Source of the DNA: JBCBSS01 sp039819065
Lineage (GTDB): Bacteria > Bacteroidota > Bacteroidia > Cytophagales > Cyclobacteriaceae
Reading direction: 5' to 3'
Assembly: GCA_039819065.1 (NCBI GenBank)
Contig: JBCBSS010000040.1
Span: 1-52,197, forward strand
Length of the DNA stretch: 52,197 nucleotides
Shown: positions 41,473 to 48,895 of the stretch, piece by piece
Numbering within the stretch: position 1 is the first letter of the stretch
Layout of the letters: each line of letters starts with the position of its first letter
The notes under the pieces: generated by a model
Database searches by the model: none
Told to the model about the DNA's origin: nothing
Seen by the model: the letters and a program-made list of their open reading frames with translations, nothing else
Position numbers and translations under genes: made by a program

Positions 41473-42101
41473 ATGATAAAGCCACTTTTACTCATCGGTA
41501 CCCTGCTCTTTTCACAATATTTTCAGCTAAACGCTCAGCACACTGAACAGTTAGACTACATCGTACTCAACAATGGTGACAGCATATACGGTGCTGTGGC
41601 GTATATAAACGAAAATGAAGTGAATCGAGGATTTTACAAGAAGGTCAGACTGACCGATGCCAATGGAAAAACAAAAAAATACAAACGAGAAAGCATTTCA
41701 TCTTTTCGAGTTAATGGTAATGAATACCGAAGTTTTTGGCTGTATCAACCCCTCAAGCCTTTCCACCAAGTTCACTGGTTAATCCGCGATACAACATGGA
41801 TTCCAAACAAGGACAACACTACTTTTTAAAGGTCGTAAGCATCGGTAAATTGAGTCATTACGAACTCGAATGGTTCGATCAGGGAGATAGCCAATTGTGG
41901 TCAATGGCCTTACTTAAGAAAGCAAACGAACGGTATTTCATTCGAGCAGACCAGGGAATAATTGGGTTGAAAAAGAAGGTGCTACAACGATATTTTGCCG
42001 ACTGCGATGAACTGAGGACAAAAATAAAAGAATCAGAGCTCAATAAGGTTTGGCAAGTAGTAGAAGCCTATAACAACAATTGCGATAAACCGTCAAAATA
42101 A
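41473..42101 (+). pseudogene. secreted Bacteroidota protein of unknown function, broken by a one-base frameshift
   Basis: The first part (41473-41829) has a signal peptide (LLLIGTLLFSQYFQLNAQ) and a GDSIYGAVAYINENEV/TDANGKTKKYKRESISSF pattern common in uncharacterised secreted Bacteroidota proteins. It stops at TAA in ACTACTTTTTAAAGG. One extra T in the five-T run at 41823-41827 would read on in frame as TTFLKVVSIGKLSHYELEWF and continue to 42101, giving about 209 aa. So this is a recent deletion, a sequencing error, or slippage-based phase variation. No function is known. It lies inside the cassette-like region. Confidence 0.75.
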
Positions 42102-42332
42102 CCAGACTCCGCCTTCTACCACTTCTTTTTCAAGCCAATTTAATGGTTTGCTGATTTTGATCAATATTCTCTAAAGCATTTATCGATAAAAAAGTGTCCT
42201 CCGTGACATATCTTAAACCTTTGGTATAATCAATAGAAACGTGTCGATCTGAAACTAGATCATATGATGTAAAGCTTGAATAGTTCGACACTTTTGTGGA
42301 TATGTAACCACATCGAAAAGGCACAAATTGAT

Positions 42333-42773
42333 ATGGAAATAACTAGTTTAAGACAGGCGACAATAGAAGATAAAGCATTAGTAGTTGGCTTTGATTATAG
42401 ACTTGATAAAGTCGAGCATGTTGAACTGAAGAGAGAAGAGAAGATAACCAAAGCAATAAGAGACAATCAGTGTTTTATCATCTTGGTAGACGACCGAGCA
42501 GTTGGTTTTGTCATATTTGATTATCGCTTTTTTGATCAAGGTTGGATAGAGCTCATTATCGTAGATGAAGCATATAGAGGGAAGGGGATAGGTGGACAAG
42601 CAATGAACCTTATATGCCAACAGAGCAAGACGAATAAGGTGTTTACCTCAACCAATAGCTCTAATCTTCAAATGCAAAAAGCATTGACCAAAATCGGGTT
42701 TTTATTTGCAGGTAAGCTAGAAGGTTTAGATGAAGGAGATCCTGAATTGTTTTATTATAAAACGACTGACTAA
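42333..42773 (+). CDS. GNAT family N-acetyltransferase
   Basis: 146 aa, started at MEITSLRQATIEDKALVVGF; upstream in-frame codons are not protein-like. The acetyl-CoA-binding motif A is EAYRGKGIGGQAMNL, with the preceding strand GWIELIIVDE and a C-terminal GFLFAGKLEGL. The acceptor substrate is unknown. The gene is followed 9 bases later by an attC-like inverted repeat and preceded by a 231-base gap. Acetyltransferases are frequent cargo of gene cassettes. Confidence 0.88.
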   Translation: MEITSLRQATIEDKALVVGFDYRLDKVEHVELKREEKITKAIRDNQCFIILVDDRAVGFVIFDYRFFDQGWIELIIVDEAYRGKGIGGQAMNLICQQSKTNKVFTSTNSSNLQMQKALTKIGFLFAGKLEGLDEGDPELFYYKTTD

Positions 42774-42781
42774 AGGAAAAC

Positions 42782-42895
42782 GCAAAACCGAGGCAAATAG
42801 AGAAGTGCAGGCATAACGATAATTCTGTTCGATACAGGCTGACTTCGTAAAAATGAAGATATTCTCCTGCATTTCAATGACCAAGACTGTTGTGC
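42782..42895 (+). repeat. attC-like inverted repeat Q3
   Basis: Outer boxes GCAAAAC (42782-42788) and GTTGTGC (42889-42895) pair at 6 of 7 positions. The inner boxes GAAGTGCAGG (42802-42811) and CCTGCATTTC (42866-42875) pair at 9 of 10. Both arms are 30 bases with an unpaired 13-base spacer between the boxes, the R-spacer-L architecture of attC. It follows the GNAT gene and precedes the next ATG by 27 bases. Confidence 0.6.
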
Positions 42896-42922
42896 TCAAT
42901 TGAACAGCCCCTAATTACATAT

Positions 42923-44122
42923 ATGAAATGGTATCTGACATCAATTCTGTTTATAACATTTTCAGCGCTTTTTGCCCAGTCTGAAATAGCGCCATATGTT
43001 CAGTGCCTGCAAAATCAAAACCAGTCGCCGAAAGATTACATTTTTGAACTATTCGAAACCAATGACATCGTCATATTGGGTGAAAGAGACCACCGGGATA
43101 CCACGCAATATGACTTGATTCTGGACATACTAAGTGACCCTCGATTCATCGATAACGTGGAACATGTTTATACCGAGATTGGCGTCGTAAACCAAACGGA
43201 TTTGGCAAATCAGGTCCTTAAAGGCAACTATAAAGACGATAAAGCCTTTGAGGAAGCGTTTGTAAAGCTGTACCGGGATCTTGACTATCATATCATCTGG
43301 GACAAGTATAACATGGTTAAATACCTCAAGGGCATTTATCATATCAACCAAACATTGCCTGAAGAAAAGAAGCTAACCGTCGGCTTAACCGATTGTCCAT
43401 TTGATTGGAATGGCATGACTCATGAAAAGTATCAAGAGTTTGCCAAGAAATACCTCTACACATTTAATGTTAGAGATAGTGTTATGGCTCACAACTTTGT
43501 AACGCTGTATGAAAGCCAAAAACCTGTAAATGGCCGCAAAAAGGCTTTACTCATACAAAGCAGGCCGCATGCGATTAATCTAAACACCACATATCAGGGA
43601 GTAAAGACAAAAAGGGTTGGTAGTTTCCTTAAAGAGAAATACGGAGAAAAGGCAAAGGTCATTGCCTTTAATTGGTACAATTGGGTGCCACCTGAGATGA
43701 AAAACAAAAGATATGGTAAAGCCCGTAAAATCGAGCTATCTGCTGATGGAAAATGGGATGCGGCATTTGAAATATCAGGAAAAAAAGCAACCGGTTTTGA
43801 TATTCAAAATACACCGTTTGGACTGACAGGTTTTGACTATATCTATGACCAGGATATTAAGTATCAAGATATAATTGATGGAATCATTTTTTATCAACCC
43901 TTCTACGCATTTAAATGCACACGTGGATTACCTGGCATCGTAGACAGAAAATTGGCAAGAGTGCTTATCAATAGAAATGATATCGTTAACGGGAATGATT
44001 CATATAGCAAAGAATGGAGCGTTAGGGATGAACACCTAGATTGGAAGGAGTTCAGGGATTTTGACTGTAATGAGTACTATGAAGACATGAAAGAACAAAT
44101 GAACAAATGGATAAATGACTAA
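42923..44122 (+). CDS. secreted erythromycin-esterase-like/EreA-ChaN superfamily protein
   Basis: 399 aa, started at MKWYLTSILFITFSALFAQ, a clear signal peptide. The segment FETNDIVILGERDHRDTTQYDLI (Gly-Glu-x-x-His) and the later VYTEIGVVN resemble the GE(x)H...E active-site pattern of erythromycin esterase-like and related Tiki/ChaN-fold proteins. Several conserved His/Asp (RPHAIN) fit too. Family resemblance is moderate, and macrolide resistance should not be assumed. It follows attC-like site Q3 and is followed by P-family palindrome copy 3. Confidence 0.55.
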   Translation: MKWYLTSILFITFSALFAQSEIAPYVQCLQNQNQSPKDYIFELFETNDIVILGERDHRDTTQYDLILDILSDPRFIDNVEHVYTEIGVVNQTDLANQVLKGNYKDDKAFEEAFVKLYRDLDYHIIWDKYNMVKYLKGIYHINQTLPEEKKLTVGLTDCPFDWNGMTHEKYQEFAKKYLYTFNVRDSVMAHNFVTLYESQKPVNGRKKALLIQSRPHAINLNTTYQGVKTKRVGSFLKEKYGEKAKVIAFNWYNWVPPEMKNKRYGKARKIELSADGKWDAAFEISGKKATGFDIQNTPFGLTGFDYIYDQDIKYQDIIDGIIFYQPFYAFKCTRGLPGIVDRKLARVLINRNDIVNGNDSYSKEWSVRDEHLDWKEFRDFDCNEYYEDMKEQMNKWIND

Positions 44123-44180
44123 TCGCAACCATGGGCATATAGACATTAAAAACTTCCCGAATAGGTTTACGCTATATGGC

Positions 44181-44204
44181 AAATAAACACAATTGTGTTT
44201 ATTT
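44181..44204 (+). repeat. P-family palindrome, copy 3 (perfect)
   Basis: A perfect 24-nt palindrome: the 12-nt half AAATAAACACAA and its reverse complement. It is preceded by CTATATGGC and followed by AGGTGTTGTACACAAG, the same TTAGGYGTTGTACAC end as attC-like site Q1. It ends 21 bases before the ATG of the next gene. Confidence 0.85.
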
Positions 44205-44225
44205 AGGTGTTGTACACAAGTCAAA

Positions 44226-44693
44226 ATGGAAAGCAAAATAGAAAAATTTAATACTGGAATGCACTATTTAAGAATTCCTCAAAATTCTGATTTGGGGGAT
44301 TTAAAATCGGAAAAAAGAGTTCTGTGCAATCTAAATTCAGAAATTGAATTCCACTGCGCTGTAATGACTAAAAAAGAAGGTTATTACTTCATTTATATAG
44401 GCACTAAAATATTACATAAACTAAAATTGAAATTAGGGGATGAAATTCATTTTGAACTAAAAAAAGACAATTCTGAATTTCAATTTGATTACCCAGAAGA
44501 ATTGGAAGAAGTTTTTCGGACTGACAAACAAGCAAAAGACAAATTTGATTCCTTAACCGATGGCAACAAGAGAGGTTTAATTTATATAGTTAACCAAGTT
44601 AAATCAGTTGATAAAAAGATTGAACGTAGCCTTAAAATAGCAGAGAAATTAAAATGTGGAATTACATCACCACGATTAATAATGAAAAAATAA
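44226..44693 (+). CDS. YdeI/OmpD-associated, DUF1905-type protein
   Basis: 155 aa; the ATG is 21 bases after the palindrome. The N-terminal half (HCAVMTKKEGYYFIYIGTKILHKLKLKLGDEIHFELKKD) has the DUF1905 barrel pattern. The C-terminal half (FDSLTDGNKRGLIYIVNQVKSVDKKIERSLKIAEKLKCG) has the helical YdeI/OmpD-associated domain, linked in the literature to bacteriocin/antimicrobial-peptide protection. The gene is visibly more AT-rich than the laminarin locus. It is bounded by identical GTTGTACAC ends on both sides (44209 and 44812), as expected for a discrete integron-type gene cassette of about 603 bp. Confidence 0.8.
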   Translation: MESKIEKFNTGMHYLRIPQNSDLGDLKSEKRVLCNLNSEIEFHCAVMTKKEGYYFIYIGTKILHKLKLKLGDEIHFELKKDNSEFQFDYPEELEEVFRTDKQAKDKFDSLTDGNKRGLIYIVNQVKSVDKKIERSLKIAEKLKCGITSPRLIMKK

Positions 44694-44698
44694 AACCA

Positions 44699-44820
44699 GT
44701 GTACAACAAACACTAAAAATGAATATGCGAACTGAGCCCTCTGAAAAGTCAATGCGACTAAGAAACTCTGGTGATTTTAGCAACTGGGGCGCATGTTCAT
44801 TTTAGTTAGGCGTTGTACAC
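44699..44820 (+). repeat. attC-like inverted repeat Q1 (best example)
   Basis: Outer boxes GTGTACAAC (44699-44707) and GTTGTACAC (44812-44820) are perfect complements. The inner boxes AAAATGAATATGCG and CGCATGTTCATTTT pair at 13 of 14 positions. The spacer between them is unpaired (8 bases on each side). The right end carries TTAGGCGTTG, as in attC sites. It follows the YdeI-type gene by 6 bases, and the next gene's ATG is 11 bases beyond it. Confidence 0.75.
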
Positions 44821-44830
44821 CATTGACATA

Positions 44831-45490
44831 ATGAGATTCTCCCTTATAGCACTATTCCTTATTGCCTCCATTAGCCTCTATGCTCAAAGGACGCATAAAA
44901 CGGATTCTGTGGCTGAGAGATTATGTTCAGCTTTGGGCGAACCTTCGGAAGGAACTCCTGACAGTGTTCGCTTACAGTACGGTATGGAATCCTCCTTGTA
45001 TCCCTACTTACGAACCTTGAAGGATGAGGACATTGATAATGCTTGGACCAAGGTTCATTATAGCCTGCTTAGAAATTGTCCGGAATACAGTACAATATTA
45101 TACCGTCGGGATGAGTACTTCGGTGACTGGATGTTGCTAGATTCGGAGCCACTAGTCCAAACTTCAGACGATGAGTGCTCAGCACTGTTGGAGCGGGATG
45201 GAATGTACTACATAGATGTTACCGGCGACACAGTCAAAATTTCGATGAAGGACGGGCTTTGGATTGATACTTTTCCGAACGGAACGATGTCAAAACTCCA
45301 AATAACTGAATTCAAGGGCTGTAATTTTCGGATCAGTTTCATTGAAAGTACGAACGTTTCAAGAATGAATATGAGCAAGCCCGGGGACGAATATGAATAC
45401 ATCATCTATGACACAAAAGAGGACTACTATCTCCTTGCCGTCAAGCTGGCAGAAACGAATCAATTCTACTCATTTAAGCTCTATTACTGA
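44831..45490 (+). CDS. secreted hypothetical protein, 219 aa
   Basis: Started at MRFSLIALFLIASISLYAQ, a signal peptide with AQ cleavage; the ATG lies 11 bases after attC-like site Q1. The mature part is soluble, with four Cys, and looks like a small periplasmic beta-rich protein (DGMYYIDVTGDTVKISMKDG). No family is recognised. It is bounded downstream by a degenerate copy of the same repeat type (GTACAAC at 45503), so it fits the cassette pattern as well. Confidence 0.65.
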   Translation: MRFSLIALFLIASISLYAQRTHKTDSVAERLCSALGEPSEGTPDSVRLQYGMESSLYPYLRTLKDEDIDNAWTKVHYSLLRNCPEYSTILYRRDEYFGDWMLLDSEPLVQTSDDECSALLERDGMYYIDVTGDTVKISMKDGLWIDTFPNGTMSKLQITEFKGCNFRISFIESTNVSRMNMSKPGDEYEYIIYDTKEDYYLLAVKLAETNQFYSFKLYY

Positions 45491-45976
45491 AACATCAAAG
45501 GAGTACAACAATAGCTACATGGCACATGCTAAGTGCATCATTTTGATGTAGTTGAAAATGTCGTTTTCAAAAAAAGAGCAATCGATCCAGCCTAGGTGGT
45601 ACGTGAAACATGCCATATAGCACAATCCCAGACATAAGGATATCAGGCTCCCCGCTTTTAAGTTGAAGCTCTTTTAACCCATCAAGTTTTTGGTCAGTTT
45701 TAGGCAAATCCATAGCCTGAAAATATTGATAATGAAATAAGACCGTAAAAAGTGCTTAGTTCTACGGTCATCCTTATTCATTTGCACAGGCAGGGCCTTA
45801 CAGATACTTTTACGCTCGTCCAATGGCCAGGAGGACGGAGCTTGGATGGATGTTATATCCAATCCCCAATCCAAAAACATTGGCATAGAAAGGTGACATG
45901 TGGAAAACGAAGTCGTCAGCTTGTACCAAAGCCAAGACTTAATGAAAACTAATATGTAAAATACAAAAGTGCATTT
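45491..45976. other. non-coding gap with a degenerate attC-like site
   Basis: Two short ORFs here have no protein-like character. GTACAAC (45503-45509), then GCTACATGGCA (45514-45524) and its near-complement TGCCATATAGC (45611-45621, 10 of 11 positions) look like the left half and inner stem of an attC-like site whose right outer box is missing. The remaining bases before the ABC permease gene show nothing I can name. The permease promoter should be in this gap. Confidence 0.4.
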
Positions 45977-47449
45977 ATGAAAAGATTCACATTGCTATCC
46001 CATCAATGGAAAGCAGCCACGAGATCGGCGGCGGCTTCCAAAAGTATGGGGATTAAAATATACATGGGGTTTGTTTTCTTTATTTTATTCCTTGAGCTAC
46101 TAGGCTTAGGTTTTTATCTGGGTTCCAACATAGCCGAGAATTCAGAACAGCCCATTGCCAGTTTAATGCGCTACGGATTTTATTTCTTTTTGGCCATTCT
46201 GATGACCCGGTTCATGTTGCAAAACCTGCCCACTTTTATGGTAAGCCCTTACCTGAGTTTGCCCATTAAAAGAAGTAAGCTGGTGAACTTTATACTCACC
46301 AAACCGTTGTTCAACGCGCTTAATATCCTCCCCATAAGTTTTGTATTAACACTGGCATTGGGTTTACGCCAACACCTTGATGCGCCCACCTTTTGGGTGC
46401 TATTTGCTATCGTAATTGTCGGTGACTTATTTGTCAATTATCTGTCCATCTACATAAAAAGGGTACAGATAAAGCACGAATATGTCTTTTACGTCTTCTT
46501 GGCCACTGTAGCTGGTATTCTACTACTGAATCAATTCAATATTGTTGATCTGGAGAGCATCTCTTCTGGCGTGTTTATGAATGTTATTGGTCAACCATTA
46601 TGGCTGTTGATTGGGCTCGCGCTTTTTGCATTGGCTTACTACCTTAATTTCCAATTGCTGTACAAACACTTTTCATTGGAAGAGTTTGAAAAGAGTACTT
46701 CCAACAAGAAAAGCAGTTTGGAAAACCTTAACACTTTCAACCGCTTCGGAAAAATAGGCACATTCATCTTGCTCGAGCTTAAAATGTGCGTAAGAAACAA
46801 ACGCACCAGAAGCATGCTATTCATGGCGCCTCTGTTCCTACTGTATGGCGTATTTTTTTATAATAAGCCTACTTATCTTGAAATGAATGGCTTCCTCATT
46901 TTTATTGGTGTATTCATTTCGGGAGGTTTTATGATGAGTTTTGGCTTGTACTTCTTTGCCTGGGAGTCCGGACATTTCGATTTGATGCTTACTGCGAATA
47001 ATACTTATAAGGATTATATAAAAGCCAAATACTTCCTTATGCTGTCAACCAGTACCATCATTTTCCTTTTATCCACATTTTACATCTTTTTTGGTCTGAA
47101 AATTCTGATCATTAACACCGTATGCTTCTTGTTTAATATTGGGGTTAATAGCTTGTTGCTGCTCCATTTTGCTACGAACAACAACCAGCACATGGATCTC
47201 TCCAAAGGTTCAGCATTCAATTACCAAGGTGTAAGTGGAAGGCATTTTGTTTTAATGATACCCTTACTAATTATACCAATATTCATATATCTGCCTTTTA
47301 GTTTGATGGGTCAGGCCAACCTGGGATTAGCCACCATAGGCATCCTTGGTGTCCTGGGTATATTGTTCCGTGAAAAGATGTTGGATTTGATTACCCAGCG
47401 CTTTATGAATAAGCGATATCAAATGTCAGAAGGTTTTAGAGATAAATAA
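45977..47449 (+). CDS. DUF5687 family ABC transporter permease
   Basis: 490 aa with about ten to twelve membrane helices arranged in two groups. The sequence begins MKRFTLLSHQWKAATRSAAA, and the central cytoplasmic loop (FEKSTSNKKSSLENLNTFNRFGKIGTFILLELKMCVRNKRTR) leads into a second membrane half. This is the DUF5687 pattern of Bacteroidota, usually encoded next to a single ATPase. The cargo is unknown. The ATPase gene starts 17 bases downstream, supporting a two-gene exporter-like unit. Confidence 0.85.
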   Translation: MKRFTLLSHQWKAATRSAAASKSMGIKIYMGFVFFILFLELLGLGFYLGSNIAENSEQPIASLMRYGFYFFLAILMTRFMLQNLPTFMVSPYLSLPIKRSKLVNFILTKPLFNALNILPISFVLTLALGLRQHLDAPTFWVLFAIVIVGDLFVNYLSIYIKRVQIKHEYVFYVFLATVAGILLLNQFNIVDLESISSGVFMNVIGQPLWLLIGLALFALAYYLNFQLLYKHFSLEEFEKSTSNKKSSLENLNTFNRFGKIGTFILLELKMCVRNKRTRSMLFMAPLFLLYGVFFYNKPTYLEMNGFLIFIGVFISGGFMMSFGLYFFAWESGHFDLMLTANNTYKDYIKAKYFLMLSTSTIIFLLSTFYIFFGLKILIINTVCFLFNIGVNSLLLLHFATNNNQHMDLSKGSAFNYQGVSGRHFVLMIPLLIIPIFIYLPFSLMGQANLGLATIGILGVLGILFREKMLDLITQRFMNKRYQMSEGFRDK

Positions 47450-47466
47450 TTTTAAAAAGCAATATC

Positions 47467-48186
47467 ATGATTAGAGTAGATAGTTTAAGCAAAACATATA
47501 AATCAGTTAAGGTTTTAGATATAGAACGCCTGGAAATCCCGCAAGGCCAGTCCTTTGGTTTGGTAGGCAATAATGGTGCAGGCAAGACCACATTGTTCCG
47601 ACTTCTTTTAGACTTGATAAAGGCAGACGAAGGCCAGGTATTGAGTAACGAGGTAGCAGTAGACAAAGACAGCCAGTGGAAAAAATATACAGGCTCTTTT
47701 TTAGATGAGGGCTTTTTAATAGACTTTCTAAAACCCGAAGAGTATTTTGAATTTATTGCTGATATTAATGGCGTTACAAAAGAGGAATTAAAAGCCGCTT
47801 ACGAAGATTTTGCCGATTTCTTTGGTGGTGAAATACTCAATACAAGCAAATACCTCCGCGATTTTTCGAAAGGTAATCAGAAGAAGATTGGCATTTTTGG
47901 CGCTATCATTAGCCAACCGGAAGTGTTGATCTTAGATGAGCCTTTTGCCAACCTTGACCCTTCTTCTCAAATACGCCTTAAGACCCTGCTTAAGGAGCTA
48001 CATCAGAAAAGCAAGATAAGCATGCTCATCTCTAGCCACGACTTAAACCATATTGCAGAAGTAAGCGAACGCATAGTGGTTTTAGAAAGAGGTCAAGTAG
48101 TGAAAGACCTTTTGACAACAGAGAATACCATCGGTGAATTGGAAGATTATTTTAATCCTGATGCAGCTGTAGAGACTGAGGGATAA
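47467..48186 (+). CDS. ABC transporter ATP-binding protein
   Basis: 239 aa with all ABC motifs: Walker A GNNGAGKTT (residues 34-42), a signature-type motif YLRDFSKGNQKK, Walker B VLILDEPFANLDP, and the switch His in LISSHDLNHI. The signature is FSKGN rather than LSGGQ, a common variant in single-domain bacterial ATPases. It pairs with the DUF5687 permease upstream. It likely powers export or membrane remodelling of an unknown substrate. It is followed by P-family palindrome copy 4. Confidence 0.95.
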   Translation: MIRVDSLSKTYKSVKVLDIERLEIPQGQSFGLVGNNGAGKTTLFRLLLDLIKADEGQVLSNEVAVDKDSQWKKYTGSFLDEGFLIDFLKPEEYFEFIADINGVTKEELKAAYEDFADFFGGEILNTSKYLRDFSKGNQKKIGIFGAIISQPEVLILDEPFANLDPSSQIRLKTLLKELHQKSKISMLISSHDLNHIAEVSERIVVLERGQVVKDLLTTENTIGELEDYFNPDAAVETEG

Positions 48187-48222
48187 ACAAAGACTTGCTG
48201 AACCAGTCTCACAGCGTATGGC

Positions 48223-48246
48223 AAATAAACGCGATCGTGTTTATTT
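48223..48246 (+). repeat. P-family palindrome, copy 4 (compensated centre)
   Basis: The left half AAATAAACGCGA pairs with TCGTGTTTATTT (one G:T). The centre is CGATCG where copies 1 to 3 have CAATTG: a paired change that keeps the stem, hence evidence for a conserved folded structure. It is preceded by GTATGGC, followed by GGACGTTGCAG, and ends 20 bases before the next ATG. Confidence 0.8.
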
Positions 48247-48266
48247 GGACGTTGCAGAGCATTAGA

Positions 48267-48692
48267 ATGAACACAAAGCCCATTAAAATAGCAACACTTA
48301 GTCTGTCAATCGGACTTTTGATTGTTGCCTTGACCCAAAAATGTTATTGTACAACAAGTTCATGCGGTGACTCGGTTGCTGTTTTCATATCTGGAATATT
48401 CGGAATATTCTTTGGCGGTGCGGCTCTTTGTTGGTTAGCTAACCCTTTACTAATTCTATCATGGATTTTGATTAAAAAAAATAACGTGTCGTTGATACTG
48501 TGCCTATTATCAACATTGATAGCATTATCATTCATGCTGTTTGACGAGATAATTGACGATGAAGCAGGACATTACAGAAAAATCACTGGATACGAACTTG
48601 GTTATTGGTTGTGGATTAGTAGCAATGCGGTTATGCTCTTAGGAAACATTTTGATTAGAAAGAATAAAAACGCACTACAACAAGGTGCATAG
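48267..48692 (+). CDS. small membrane protein of unknown function, 141 aa
   Basis: The ATG is 20 bases after P-family copy 4. There are three or four hydrophobic helices (TLSLSIGLLIVAL, AVFISGIFGIFFGGAALCWLA, LILSWILI, VSLILCLLSTLIALSFML, WLWISSNAVMLLGNILI) and a Cys pair in the first loop (KCYCTTSSC). No family is recognised. The stop overlaps a hairpin (GTGCATACC / GGAATACGCAC, 48692-48713) that may be another degenerate repeat boundary. About 180 bases of non-coding DNA follow before the convergent permease gene. Confidence 0.6.
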   Translation: MNTKPIKIATLSLSIGLLIVALTQKCYCTTSSCGDSVAVFISGIFGIFFGGAALCWLANPLLILSWILIKKNNVSLILCLLSTLIALSFMLFDEIIDDEAGHYRKITGYELGYWLWISSNAVMLLGNILIRKNKNALQQGA

Positions 48693-48895
48693 TGCATACC
48701 CTTCGGAATACGCACCATTCACAAAACGTTCGATTTAATAAGAGAATTCCAAAATACTTGCGCGATAAGGAAAACAATCTTGAAGCAGAGGTAAACGGAA
48801 TTGAATACTTAATAACCACTCCTAACAGCGTAACAACTTCAATAATTCTAACCACATTCCTTTTTACAATAGAGGTTTTTTAAACATGACTTTGA

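Noticed and set aside
42130..42324. 64-codon minus-strand ORF overlapping the start of the GNAT gene
   Set aside because: It has some protein-like look (DTFLSINALENI) and might be a remnant of a cassette gene, but there is no homologue I recognise and it overlaps the better-supported GNAT start.
42923..44122. Macrolide resistance gene
   Set aside because: Only a partial GE-x-x-H type resemblance to erythromycin esterases; family assignment is too weak to claim a resistance function.
45674..45952. Overlapping ORFs on both strands in the gap before the DUF5687 permease
   Set aside because: Neither has a credible start, domain or composition; treated as non-coding.
48692..48883. 63-codon plus-strand ORF from a GTG codon
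   Set aside because: It starts inside a hairpin and overlaps the upstream stop, has no recognisable domain, and its composition fits non-coding sequence.
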